Source of the DNA: Gerris lacustris
Lineage: Eukaryota; Arthropoda; Insecta; Hemiptera; Gerridae
DNA: 64,000 bases
Assembly (NCBI GenBank): GCA_951217055.1
Contig: OX578286.1
Span: 6,240,033 to 6,304,032 of the forward strand
Direction: 5' to 3'
Shown here one piece after another: positions 34,717 to 45,695 of this stretch (position 1 is the stretch's first letter; each line of letters begins with the position of its first letter). The position numbers and the translations under genes were made by a program. Under the pieces are notes generated by a model that was not told where the DNA came from, did not search any database, and saw only the letters and a list, made by a program, of their open reading frames with translations.

Positions 34717-35953
34717 GTGAGGGAGTTAGTGAGGTACGGTCTAAAGAAAAAACTTGTTTACCAACTAGTTTCGTAAAATATATTTACATCATCAGGGTAA
34801 CATTTATGAACACAATACAAGACTATAAAGAAAGTTCTATGGTAAAGTTTGGAATGTGAATAAGTGAGATTGGAGAAAACAGAGTTTAAGGATTGGATTA
34901 GTTAGAGGAACACAAGGGTGGGCAACAAAATGGAGATGAGAGGATTAACAGTAAGTGATCAGGTACAGGTTGCAAATTAAGGTAAGGGTAAAAAGGTGGT
35001 GGGTTGCCTTAACTTATAGATGTTACAATAAACACTTAAAAACTAAAATAACAAAAATATATATTGCACAGTGGTTAACTATAAATATGACTCTTTTAAC
35101 AATTAAAGGCAAGACTAGAAAGGAGAAGAGAGGTGAATATACAAATTAAAAATTAGATATAATGTTATGATAACAGATACTGAGGTTATTGGTGTCAGTT
35201 CTAAAATTGACGGTGTTATTAGTTTTGGATATATAGTACATTTCAAGGACATTTCTTCTATAAAAATTAGGTTCTTGAGCAAGGACTATGGTATTCGAGA
35301 AATCAAATATGTGGTTAGTGGAATAGAAGTGATTAGTAAGGGCGGTTGGGTTGGGGCAGTTGGGTTTGAGGCTGTATTCGTGCTGGTATAGACGCTTGTG
35401 TAGGTACTGGGAGGTATGGCCAATATAGGATGAATCGCATTCAAAACAATTAATTTTGTAAATGACATTGGATTTGTTTGTGAGAGGAGTTGGGTCTTTG
35501 AGAGTGGAGTATAGTCTCTTAACGGTGTTAATGGGTTTGAAAGAAATTTTAGTGGTAGGGGACTGAAGTATTTTTTTGACTTTTTCAGAGAGACCTTTAA
35601 CATATGACAGTGAACAGAATTTAGCATTACTACTTTCAAGCAGGATGTTTGGAGTTGCGTTATTATTATTATTATTTCTAGTATTAATTATAGAGTTAAT
35701 TATGTTTTGAGGGTAGTTATTATCTTTAAGGCTTTGTTTAAATAGGCAAATATTTGTGTCATGAAAGGAGATATCACTAAGAGAGAGAATGCGATTAAGG
35801 TAGGATCGGGCAAAGTTAAATTTTTGAGTATAGGGATGGTGTGAAAAGTAGTTTAGAAGTCTTCCGGAATTTTGGGGTTTGCGGTACCAATCGGTAATTA
35901 TAGAATCACTAACTCCCTCACATCTATACTTTACGGTTGCTAACTTCATCTTC
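34717..35953 (-). mobile_element. 5'-truncated Penelope-like retroelement
   Basis: The 13-bp direct repeat ATTAATTTTAAGT at 34704-34716 and 35954-35966 is a target-site duplication. The interrupted sequence matches the continuous R copy at 45510-45695. The insert, read on the minus strand, encodes the end of a Penelope RT and a GIY-YIG domain, followed by a 3' region with a hammerhead-like motif. A 16-bp inverted repeat (TGTGAGGGAGTTAGTG at 34716-34731, inverse at 35907-35922) lies near its ends. The RT palm is missing, so it is a dead fragment. Confidence 0.85.
34756..34801 (-). ncRNA. Hammerhead-ribozyme-like motif in the Penelope-like 3' region
   Basis: On the minus strand: GUUACC, the core CUGAUGA (34795-34789), stem II GUAAA/UUUAC, the core GAAAC (34772-34768), a two-base loop UA, then GUU with predicted cleavage before GGUAAC-like sequence. 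Stem I is UACC with GGUA (four pairs, plus one A-U). Stem III is only A-U and C-G, as expected for the minimal hammerheads reported in Penelope-like elements. One extra U sits between A9 and stem II. Its position downstream of the GIY-YIG frame in the same orientation supports the call. Activity is not shown. Confidence 0.65.
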
Positions 35954-35976
35954 ATTAATTTTAAGTTAGAGTTCAT
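35146..35976 (-). pseudogene. Penelope-like element protein, C-terminal part with GIY-YIG endonuclease
   Basis: A 276-residue open frame. Residues 1-7 come from the flanking target sequence, so the ATG is not native. DWYRKP (29-34) and NYFSHHPYTQK mark the RT C-terminal region of Penelope-like elements. The GIY-YIG domain follows: VIYKINCFEC (171-180), SSYIGHT (182-188), R195, H199, and a later E/N-rich part (ILAQEP-type VLAQEP 231-236, NNTVNFRTD 253-261). In this family the GIY-YIG nuclease makes the cut that primes reverse transcription. The RT catalytic core is absent. A poly-Asn run at 101-106 is unusual. The fragment is still open, which suggests a recent insertion. Confidence 0.88.
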
Positions 35977-36045
35977 TACAGACTGAACAAGAAATATAAA
36001 TATCTCAGCTCTAACTATATTGGTTTATAAGATACTTTAAAACTA
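35954..36045 (+). repeat. Repeat R copy 1, right part
   Basis: Continues the alignment to 45620-45695 (GTTCATTACAGACTGAAC against GTTCATGACAAACTGAAC). It begins with the second copy of the 13-bp target duplication. Confidence 0.65.
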
Positions 36046-36314
36046 AAGAATTATTTTACTTTAATTTATAGAATTATACATTGGAATAAGCTAGGTTGAC
36101 ACTGATTTGACTAAATAGATTTGACAGTATTGTTCGAGATAATTATTTATGATTTAGTTCAATTTGAACACCCACCGCGTTCCAAACCTTGTCTTTGAGT
36201 TTCAACCCCTTTCTTCTAAACATTTCTTAGTATTCCTACTACTCTTTATTTCCTCTTTCTATTATATACTTACAAAAAGAAGTGAAATCCTAACAAAAAC
36301 CCTTATGTAAAAAA

Positions 36315-36460
36315 ATAAGCCAAGTCTCGCGTCAAACGTTGTGAGATCATAGGTGTAGTCAAGTTTGCCTGGTCCAAGTAAGTTCTACTAGGTCTGATAT
36401 ATCCAATACAAGTAAATCATGTGATTGTCCCCCCTCTCTATTCTTTGTACCTCACAACCA
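36315..36460 (+). repeat. Dispersed repeat K, copy 1
   Basis: Inverse of 46026-46172: AATAAGCCAAGTCTCGCGT, AAGTTCTACTAGGTCTG and CCCCCCTCTCTATTCTTT all recur as reverse complement. Confidence 0.6.
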
Positions 36461-36507
36461 CAAACATTTTCTTTTCCATATTAATCTACGTGTTTAATTT
36501 AAATAGT

Positions 36508-37126
36508 CAAGTGTGTGCTAGTCAGCACACAGCGAGGGTCTGTAGGCCACACTGTATAGTTTAAGTAGTACCCTATTGATGGTGTTTTTTAAAATGCTAA
36601 AAAGCTTACTTTGAACTATCCTATGGGTCTGATATTCTCAAAACAAACTTCTGATAAAGTATTTTTTGCCACTGAACCGGACTAAAAACATATAAATACA
36701 CCCAAAAGAGCATAATTGTAAAAAAAAGTATTTTGTCAATAAAAACAAAAAAAAAAAAATTGTTTCACACCATCGGGCAATTTTTACACCAACTTCAAAC
36801 TCACCTACGCTCGCCCTATCAAAGTTATAACCAAAGAATTATATATTTTTGTAATCAGTTCGACGTACCCTCTCATATGATACCCCACATGGTCTCCAGA
36901 AAAAAACAATAATTATTTTAACCCTAAGTTTTTTTACCCTTATTTTTTTGAAAAATAATTTGTAAGTCGCTATATTTTTAAAATGTGTGGGTAGGTATTG
37001 TACATACATAAGCCAAATTTCAAAGTGATCGGTCAAAGGTGTAGCCGTGAGAGCAGGCGACGGACGTGCAGACAGACACACGCAGGAAAATATAAGGGTC
37101 CTTGGTTTTGCCTACGGACCCTAAAA
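36508..37126 (+). mobile_element. Family E element, copy 2 (complete)
   Basis: Left hairpin GTGTGCTAGTCAGCACAC, subterminal GGGTCTGTAGGC, a CAGACAGACACACGCAGG tract near 37070, and right end TTTTGCCTACGGACCC. The left and right ends are therefore inverted. The frame at 36839-37081 (-) is repeat-derived. Confidence 0.75.
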
Positions 37127-37185
37127 AGAGGATGTATCAAGTAGTTATTGGACGTTAACTATACAATTTCTCGGTGAAACCATCA

Positions 37186-37830
37186 ACAATTTATATTAGT
37201 TAATTCCAAAATGAATACAAGTTAATTCCAAAATTAATATTAGTTAATTTCAAAATTTATATTAGTTAATTTCAAAATTTATATTAGTTAATTTCAAAAT
37301 TTATATTAGTTAATTCCAAAATTAATATTAGTTAATTCCAAAATTTATATTAGTTAATTTCAAAATTTATATTAGTTAATTTCAAAATTTATATTAGTTA
37401 ATTTCAAAATTTATATTAGTTAATTTCAAAATTTATATTAGTTAATTCCAAAATTAATACAAGTTAATTCCAAAATTAATACAAGTTAATTCCAAAATTT
37501 ATATTAGTTAATTTCAAAATTTATATTAGTTAATTTCAAAATTTATATTAGTTAATTCCAAAATTAATACAAGTTAATTCCAAAATTAATACAAGTTAAT
37601 TCCAAAATTTATATTAGTTAATTTCAAAATTTATATTAGTTAATTTCAAAATTTATATTAGTTAATTTCAAAATTTATATTAGTTAATTTCAAAATTTAT
37701 ATTAGTTAATTCCAAAATTAATACAAGTTAATTCCAAAATTAATACAAGTTAATTCCAAAATTAATATTAGTTAATTCCTTAATTAAAGTTAGTTTATTC
37801 CAAATTAATATTAGTTAATTCTAAAGAATA
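37186..37830 (+). repeat. 22-bp minisatellite, about 29 units
   Basis: Unit TTAGTTAATTTCAAAATTTA plus TA, with interspersed variants (CCAAAATTAATACAAG). The variants occur in blocks, which suggests block-wise duplication. Confidence 0.95.
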
Positions 37831-38411
37831 TGAATAGGGAAAACTAACTTATTTCAATAATACATGCTGCAGACGTAATATTTACTATATTTCTATAAAT
37901 AAAAAAATAATAAATTATAGCGTAGCGAATTATAGCGTCATTATTATAGAAGAAACGAAAATATTTTTTTATATATAGTACCATACTGAGAAAATTAACT
38001 TGGGGGGAAAAAGCATTAATCTCATTTAATCTTTGAGTCATCAAGGCGGCTAAACACATCTAGAAATACCGGCGTCCTGAGTTCGAAACATCGACTAACC
38101 ACGCTGTTTGGATTTATCCAAGCCAGATGTACATAATTAAAATAACTAGACACAGCCATAACACCATAGAGCTTAGTACAAGATTAAATATGAAAAATTA
38201 GTGAACAACAAAAAAAAAATAAAAAATAAAAAAAGTTTTTAATTTCGAATCACATTTATTTATTTTTTATTTTTTAAAGTGAAATAAGATACAAAAATGA
38301 TAAGAAACGTCAGACCCAACATTAGTCTAGTTTTGAGTGAAGTAGACGTAGAGAATAATTTACTAAAATTACCACTTGACAGCGCTGTACATGTTAACTC
38401 TAGTTTTGAGA

Positions 38412-38442
<31 letters not shown>

Positions 38443-38739
38443 TACCATTTTTTTTAATCATTTGTTTTTATCATTGCTGTTTTAATACTTTTTTTTTCTT
38501 TATCATAGTAAATTATTAACTCTAATCTTATAATGTCGCTAATTAGGTTTTTTTTAAAAATATTAATTATTAAGGAAAGCAGCTTAGTGGAATAAGATTG
38601 GAGAAGTAATAAATATAAGTGTTTCAATTCGTTAGAAACGTGATTCGTTTAAGGATGCTGAGAAACTATAATTCATTTACTGTTCATTCCTAAAGATAAG
38701 TAAGATTTCAACTTTTGTTCGAATAAATGTATTGAAAGA
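37831..38739. other. Unassigned; short AT microsatellite and open stretch
   Basis: An open stretch starting at ATG 38297 encodes about 40 non-repetitive residues before running into (AT)n at 38410. No splice donor follows, so no gene is called. A degenerate tRNA-like B box (GAGTTCGAAAC) lies near 38075. Confidence 0.35.
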
Positions 38740-39335
38740 TAATTTAAAGGTATATAGGTTATAATTTGAAGATATACAGGTTATATTTTGAAGATAATCA
38801 GACTACAATTTGAAGATAAGCAGGCTATAATTTGAAGTTAATCAGGCTTTAATTTGAAATTAATCAGGCTATAATTTGAAGATAAGCATAAGCAGGCTTT
38901 AATTTGAAGTTAATCAGACTATAATTTGAAGATAAGCAGGCTTTAATTTAAAGTTAATCAGGCTATAATTTAAAGATAATCAGACTATAATTTGAAAATT
39001 TAAAGATAAGCAGGCTATAATTTGAAGTTAATCAGGCTATAATTTGAAAATTTAAAGATAAGCAGGCTATAATTTGAAGTTAATCAGGCTATAATTTAAA
39101 GATAAGCAGGCTTTAATTTGAAGTTAATCAGGCTATAATTTAAAGATAATCAGACTATAATTTGAAAATTTAAAGATAAGCAGGCTATAATTTGAAGTTA
39201 ATCAGGCTATAATTTAAAGATAATCAGACTATAATTTGAAAATTTAAAGATAAGCAGGCTATAATTTGAAGTTAATCAGGCTATAATTTAAAGATAATCA
39301 GACTATAATTTGAAAATTTAAAGATAAAATTTAAA
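38740..39335 (+). repeat. Composite minisatellite, about 21-bp units
   Basis: Units such as TTTGAAGATAAGCAGGCTA and TTTGAAGTTAATCAGGCTA alternate; a longer period of about 100 bp (with TTTGAAAATTTAAAG) appears after 38990. Confidence 0.92.
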
Positions 39336-39640
39336 GATTCCGACGATTTTGATTTAAAAATTCTAAAATGTAGTACATTTAAATACGAATCCATCGATAT
39401 AAGCCGTTTTCCCGGGAAAATTCTAGTTCCTGAGAAAAAAGCTTAAAACGGGGACCGAGAGAGCCCGGGTTCGATTCTCCGCCCGGGAAAAGTTATTTTT
39501 ATAATAAATTTTGATGAAATGGTCAATAATAATTAAATGTACGTACGAAAACTACTAAATGGAAAACACTGGGCTAAATAATTATGAACTCGTATATGAG
39601 AAAGTTTGTCTGAGTTGTCTCGGACCGATTTTTTCTTTCA
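39336..39640 (+). repeat. Family C element, 3' part
   Basis: Matches 18030-18330, including GCCCGGGTTCGATTCTCCGC and the right end ATATGAGAAAGTTTGTCTG. It directly follows the minisatellite. Confidence 0.7.
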
Positions 39641-39731
39641 CATTTTGATACGAGTTATATGATTTGGCGGTGAACATTTTATTTAAAGGAAACATAAAAG
39701 AGCTATGAAAACAAAACAAACCAGTGAAGTA

Positions 39732-39855
39732 TAAAGGCCCCTATACACGATCAAATATTTTGCGCAAACTTGATGTCCGCGGCAAATTTAGGCCATACAC
39801 GTCAAAAATCATGTTTGCCCAAACATTTTAACCGTGTATGGGGCTGCTGGCCTTA
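39732..39855. mobile_element. Diverged relative of the piggyBac-like MITE
   Basis: GGCCCCTATACACGATCAAA at the left and CCGTGTATGGGGC at the right are inverted ends related to 34053-34226. Flanking TTAA is not preserved. Confidence 0.5.
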
Positions 39856-40090
39856 CCATCCAGCCTGTTGACAACTGCGACTGTGAGTACCCAAATATCC
39901 ACTGGAGTACCCATGAACCCATGTTAAATTTATATATTACTTTAACTGTGTTATTGTTACGGCTTTTTCGGATCGTTTATATACTAATTTTATGTATATT
40001 TGTTGTAATGTGTTGAATATAGTATACTTGAGTGTCCCACTTGTGGCGTTTATTGAAGTTAGGGACTCAAAAAATATATTATTAAATAAA

Positions 40091-40646
40091 AAATAGACTG
40101 CCAATTAGTGTGGCACTTAACTTCCTCGCATCCTATCATGTACTTTATTGTTATATTAACATTAAAATTATATTTATATTACTTTATTGTTATATCATTT
40201 ATTGTGTAAAAACTATTAATAGTTTTAGCGATCTTTAACACTTCATATCTGTGTCGCTGTTGGTTTTACTAAAAAATTGTATTTGATGTTTTTCTCGTTG
40301 AATAGATGAAGTTAGATTTTTTCCCGACCTAAAATTCCTATTTTAAAGTTCACGTTTACGCAAGCGTTGCTCGTGAACGCTTGGACGGATAACGTTGTCC
40401 AACGAACTCGTCCTGGGTATTGATAAAATGTACATGGATACCAAATTTCATCAAAATCTGTCGACTTTTACTCAAGTTATCGACGTTTCATAATTCGCGG
40501 ACACACAGACAGACACGAGACCAAAAATGTTCCCTGATGTCTGAAACGGATTTCTGTATTGGAATTTTTAAAATCGGAGACAAAAGTTTTTCGTTCTCAA
40601 AAGTGAACACAATGCTTCCGTTACCTTCGGTAAGCTCGGAAGCAAA
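40091..40646 (-). mobile_element. Complete mosaic element: family B ends, family A interior
   Basis: Read on the minus strand it starts with the hairpin GCTTCCGAGCTTACCGAAGG, has the A-like interior (AACTTGAGTAAAAG, GTTCACGAGCAACGCT) and ends with the family B terminus TAATTGGCAGTCTATTT. So ends and interior come from different families. Confidence 0.65.
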
Positions 40647-40874
40647 ATAAAATTAATATATTATTGAATTAAATTTAGTATCACCATGCATATGACATAG
40701 TTTTGTTTAAGCTAGTCAGATCGATTATTTAATAAAAATAAAAAATTGTACATTTGTCATAACTACATTATAATTTATACAGTAATAAAAAAAAATCCGT
40801 TAAAAAGAAATAATGTAATATTATCAACTAACCAGTCATAAAAAGATACTTTATGAGATATAACTATATTTTTG

Positions 40875-40875
<1 letters not shown>

Positions 40876-40952
<77 letters not shown>
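40876..40952. repeat. (TA)n microsatellite
   Basis: About 38 TA units in an AT-rich stretch. Confidence 0.97.
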
Positions 40953-40957
<5 letters not shown>

Positions 40958-41135
40958 TTATTTATTATGTATTAGCTATTTAAGAAAGAAAAGAAAAGAA
41001 AAATATTATGTTTAACCGTAAAAAAAAAAAAAAAATTAAACGATAATAAAAAAAAAGTTGATAAGTAATAAAAAAAAATCGAAAGAGGAAAAAAAATTTT
41101 TTTGATTAATATTTTTTTTTCTTTTTCTTTTTTAG

Positions 41136-41183
41136 CAATGAATAATAGTTTGAGTCCGATAATACCCAGTAAAAAAGGTCCAG
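41136..41183 (+). CDS. Candidate short exon (unrecognised gene)
   Basis: A pyrimidine-rich acceptor (TTTTTCTTTTTTAG) precedes CA then an ATG-led frame reading MNNSLSPIIPSKKGP, and the exon ends CCAG|GTAAGA, a strong donor. The other two frames contain stops. It ends in phase 1. It cannot join the exon at 42623 directly in frame. An intermediate open segment at 41458-41513 (acceptor GACTGCAG, weak donor GTGTAA) would restore the frame, but that segment may be repeat-derived. The peptide is not recognised. Confidence 0.35.
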
Positions 41184-41529
41184 GTAAGACTTCAATTTAA
41201 CAATAGAAGAAAAAAAAAAAAAAAAAAAAATCAGTGATAACAGATATCTATCGGGTAATGGGAAATACTGGGAGCCCAACGACTTCGAACCTCTTTCCAT
41301 AAAGATAAAGCAAAAACCAATACTCCCTAACACTTAGACAAAAATAACGCTTTTTTTTATATATACACTTTCGGACAAGTGAAGGAAAAATAAAAAAAGA
41401 AAAAAATAATAATAATAAAAAAAAAAATGCGTTCAAATATCCTCTTATTGACTGCAGTCTTCAATGAGATTCGATCCGCGAAGCATCTGAGGATATACCA
41501 TTTTTTTATTGACGTGTAACATAACTTAA

Positions 41530-41950
41530 TTGGATATTTTTTTTTAGTGCTGTTTTATAAAAATAATTATCTTTATTATCAAGTATAATTATCTTTATAT
41601 TATTATAATTTATTTTAATATTATTATTATTTTTATTATATTATATTGTATTTAATAAGACACCTCTTTCTTTATAACTTTATTGGATTTTTTTTTTTAT
41701 TTTTTTTTTTTTATTATTATTATTAGTAGAGTTAATAAAATAATTATCTTTATATTATTATAATTATTTATATTAATTTAAATTATATTTTTAAGACACC
41801 TAAGTTTTTTATAAATTACATATATGGATTTTTTTTTAGTGGAGTTTTATAAAATAATTATCTTTATATTATTATAATTTATTTTAATATTATTATTTTT
41901 ATTCCATTAAATTATATTTATTTCTAATACACCTCCTTTTTTTATAACTT

Positions 41951-42019
<69 letters not shown>

Positions 42020-42050
42020 TTTTTTTTAGTGGAGTTTTAAAAATAATTAT
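41530..42050 (+). repeat. Local AT-rich duplications
   Basis: About four imperfect copies of a block with AATAATTATCTTTATATTAT, each starting near TTTTTTAGTG; (TA)n at 41953-42013. Confidence 0.6.
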
Positions 42051-42622
42051 CTTTATATGATTAAAATTACCTTTAAATAATTATAATTTATTTAAATATT
42101 ATTATTATTTTTATTCTATTAAATTATATTTTTAAGACACCTGTCTTTTTTAATAATCTCAGCAAAACTTTTTATTATTATTAAATTAATTTTTAATCTA
42201 TCTCATTTTTTATATTCTTCTTTTTAAAGTTATTAAATTTTATTTAAAAAATTGGTTGGTATCTTTCCTATTAGATTTTTAATTATTACATAAATCTGTA
42301 TTTATTCCCCCTCCCCCATTTATTTATATTTCTATTTTTTATAATATATATTATATACTTTATTTATTCTAAAAAAAAAATTGAACTCCTACATGTAATA
42401 TTTTTTATTTTGTCTGTCCCTACTTACATATTTTATTTTTACTCCTGTTAAAGTATGTAATATAACATTATTTTTTTCTCCTTTCCATTTATTTAAATTA
42501 TTATTATTAATTATTACATTATAATTGATTTTGTTCTCATTTATATAAAAAAATATTATTATTAATTATTTACTTTTTTTAAAAACTTATTTAATTATAT
42601 TACATATTTTCGTTTTAATCAG

Positions 42623-42732
42623 CAGAGAATGTTCGCGGTAGATAAGGACGAAATTGTTTGTCAAAATGCTATTTCTAATGATGAGGCACCGAATATGGAT
42701 TTTCAAATGCGGAATAAATACCCAAATGCAAC
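42623..42732 (+). CDS. Candidate exon (unrecognised gene)
   Basis: A tandem acceptor CAGCAG (42620-42625) is followed by one open frame, MFAVDKDEIVCQNAISNDEA then 15 more residues to NAT, and a donor AC|GTAAAT. The GC content is clearly above the flanks. Unspliced, the frame stops immediately. Splicing to 42822 keeps the frame (phase 2). The ATG at 42629 could be a start codon or internal. No family recognised. Confidence 0.45.
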
Positions 42733-42821
42733 GTAAATATAGTTAATATTTTATTAATTATTATTTAATTAATTATGGTATTATGTGATTTAATTAATTT
42801 TTAATTATATCTATGTTTTAG

Positions 42822-42874
42822 TTGTAATAAATCCGGTTTTAACGGTTCCGGCATTAACACCTTTTCATTATCTA
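42822..42874 (+). CDS. Candidate exon continuing 42623-42732
   Basis: Acceptor ATGTTTTAG, 53 coding bases giving CNKSGFNGSGINTFSLS, donor A|GTAAGT, phase 1 at the end. Joined to the previous exon it gives NATCNKSGFNGSG, with three N-glycosylation-type sequons, so an extracellular segment is possible but speculative. The 43-bp tandem array starts within bases of this donor. Confidence 0.45.
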
Positions 42875-42884
42875 GTAAGTGAAA

Positions 42885-45375
42885 TGCTGGGTAAACTTTA
42901 GGTGTGATGAAAATGGTGTAAAATAATTATTTTTGAAATTGGATGAGATCAAAAAGGTGCAAAGAAAAATGCGGGTAAACGTTGGATGTAATGAAAAAGG
43001 TTCAAAGGAAAATGTTGGTAAACGTTGGATGTAATGAAAAAGGTGCAAAGGAAAATGTTGGTAAACGTTGGATGTAATGAAAAAGGTTCAAAGGAAAATG
43101 TTGGTAAACGTTGGATGTAATGAAAAAGGTTCAAAGGAAAATGTTGGTAAACGTTAGATGTTATGAAAAAGGGGCAAAGGAAAATGTTGGTAAACGTTGG
43201 ATGTAATGAAAAAGGTGCAAAGGAAAATGTTGGTAAACGTTGGATGTTATGAAAAAGGTTCAAAGGAAAATGTTGGTAAACGTTGGATGTTATGAAAAAG
43301 GTGCAAAGGAAAATGTTGGTAAACGTTGGATGTAATGAAAAAGGTGCAAAGGAAAATGTTGGTAAACGTTGGATGTTATGAAAAAGGTGCAAAGGAAAAT
43401 GTTGGTAAACGTTGGATGTTATGAAAAAGGTTCAAAGGAAAATGTTGGTAAACGTTGGATGTTATGAAAAAGGTGCAAAGGAAAATGTTGGTAAACGTTG
43501 GATGTTATGAAAAAGGTGCAAAGGAAAATGTTGGTAAACGTTGGATGTTATGAAAAAGGTTCAAAGGAAAATGTTGGTAAACGTTGGATGTTATGAAAAA
43601 GGTTCAAAGGAAAATGTTGGTAAACGTTGGATGTTATGAAAAAGGTTCAAAGGAAAATGTTGGTAAACGTTGGATGTTATGAAAAAGGAGTAAATAAATG
43701 CAGGTAAACGTTGGATGAGATCAAGAAGGTGCAAAGATAAATGCAGGTAAACGTTGGATGAGATCAAGAAGGTGCAAAGATAAATGCAGGTAAACGTTGG
43801 ATGAGATCAAGAAGGTGCAAAGATAAATGCAGGTAAACGTTGGATGAGATCAAGAAGGTGCAAAGATAAATGCAGGTAAACGTTGGATGAGATCAAGAAG
43901 GTGCAAAGATAAATGCAGGTAAACGTTGGATGAGATCAAGAAGGTGCAAAGATAAATGCAGGTAAACGTTGGATGAGATCAAGAAGGTGCAAAGATAAAT
44001 GCAGGTAAACGTTGGATGAGATCAAGAAGGTGCAAAGATAAATGCAGGTAAACGTTGGATGAGATCAAGAAGGTGCAAAGATAAATGCAGGTAAACGTTG
44101 GATGAGATCAAGAAGGTGCAAAGATAAATGCAGGTAAACGTTGGATGAGATCAAGAAGGTGCAAAGATAAATGCAGGTAAACGTTGGATGAGATCAAGAA
44201 GGTGCAAAGATAAATGCAGGTAAACGTTGGATGAGATCAAGAAGGTGCAAAGATAAATGCAGGTAAACGTTGGATGTTATGAAAAAGGTGTAAATAAATG
44301 CAGGTAAACGTTGGATGAGATCAAAAAGGTGCAAAGATAAATGCAGGTAAACGTTGGATGAGATCAAGAAGGTGCAAAGATAAATGCAGGTAAACGTTGG
44401 ATGTTATGAAAAAGGTGCAAAGAAAAATTGGGGTAAACGTTGGATGAGATGAAAATGGTGCAAAGGAAAATGCGGGTAAACGTTGGATGAGATCAAAAAG
44501 GTGCAAAGATAAATGCAGGTAAACGTTGGATGAGATCAAGAAGGTGCAAAGATAAATGCAGGTAAACGTTGGATGAGATCAAGAAGGTGCAAAGATAAAT
44601 GCAGGTAAACGTTGGATGAGATCAAAAAGGTGCAAAGATAAATGCAGGTAAACGTTGGATGAGATCAAGAAGGTGCAAAGATAAATGCAGGTAAACGTTG
44701 GATGAGATCAAGAAGGTGCAAAGATAAATGCAGGTAAACGTTGGATGAGATCAAAAAGGTGCAAAGATAAATGCAGGTAAACGTTGGATGAGATCAAGAA
44801 GGTGCAAAGATAAATGCAGGTAAACGTTGGATGAGATCAAGAAGGTGCAAAGATAAATGCAGGTAAACGTTGGATGAGATCAAGAAGGTGCAAAGATAAA
44901 TACAGGTAAACGTTGGATGAGATCAAGAAGGTGCAAAGATAAATGCAGGTAAACGTTGGATGAGATCAAGAAGGTGCAAAGATAAATGCAGGTAAATGTT
45001 GGATGTTATGAAAAAGGTGTAGATGAATGCGGGTAAACGTTGGATGAGATCAAAAAGGTGCAAAGATAAATGCAGGTAAACGTTGGATGTTATGAAAAAG
45101 GTGCAAAGAAAAATTGGGGTAAACGTTGGATGAGATGAAAATGGTGCAAAGAAAAATGAAGGTAAACGTTGGATGAGATCAAGAAGGTGCAAAGATAAAT
45201 GCAGGTAAACGTTGGATGAGATCAAGAAGGTGCAAAGATAAATGCAGGTAAACGTTGGATGAGATCAAGAAGGTGCAAAGATAAATGCAGGTAAACTTTG
45301 GATGTGATGAAAATGGTGCAAAGAAAAATTGGGGTAAACGTTGGACGTGATGAAAAAGGTGCAAAGGAAAATATG
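42885..45375 (+). repeat. 43-bp minisatellite, about 58 units, two subtypes
   Basis: All units share GGTAAACGTTGGATG. Subtype 1 (to about 43690) carries GCAAAGGAAAATGTT and TTATGAAAAAGGT. Subtype 2 (43690-45300) carries GCAAAGATAAATGCA and AGATCAAGAAGGT. Because 43 is not a multiple of 3, frames cycle through all phases; the open frames on the minus strand are artefacts. Confidence 0.97.
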
Positions 45376-45509
45376 TTGTAACAAATTTCGTTGCGTTAAA
45401 AATGGTTTAATTGATAATGTAATTTAATATTTTTCTTAACCTGAGTAAAGATATCTCATTGATACTCCTAGATTGGTGGAAGTTATCTGGGGGCACGGTA
45501 GTACCCCTG

Positions 45510-45695
45510 CCAAGTCGAGCACAGCCGTGCCATCCTTTACTGGAACCAACTCACGGCAATTTGTACCCCCTTTTGTTATGCTATTGAAGATACTTAGATA
45601 TATAAAATTAATTTTAATTTAAAGTTCATGACAAACTGAACCAGAAATAAAAATGTCACACCTCTACCCATAGTAGTTCATAAGATATATGAGCC
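45510..45695 (+). repeat. Repeat R copy 2 (uninterrupted)
   Basis: Matches 34608-34716 plus 35954-36045 without the Penelope-like insert and so serves as the empty-site reference. Confidence 0.7.

Noticed and set aside
38297..38485. Non-repetitive open frame of about 40 residues before an (AT)n run
   Set aside because: No donor at its end, an antisense frame overlaps it, and the peptide is not recognised.
41458..41513. Open segment that would link the candidate exons at 41136 and 42623 in frame
   Set aside because: The donor GTGTAA is weak and the segment includes GATTCGATCC, a B-box-like string, so a SINE remnant is as likely; mentioned but not called.
42949..45364. Several repetitive open frames on the minus strand
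   Set aside because: They are translations of the 43-bp minisatellite, whose unit has no stop in some frames; no start context or exon signals.
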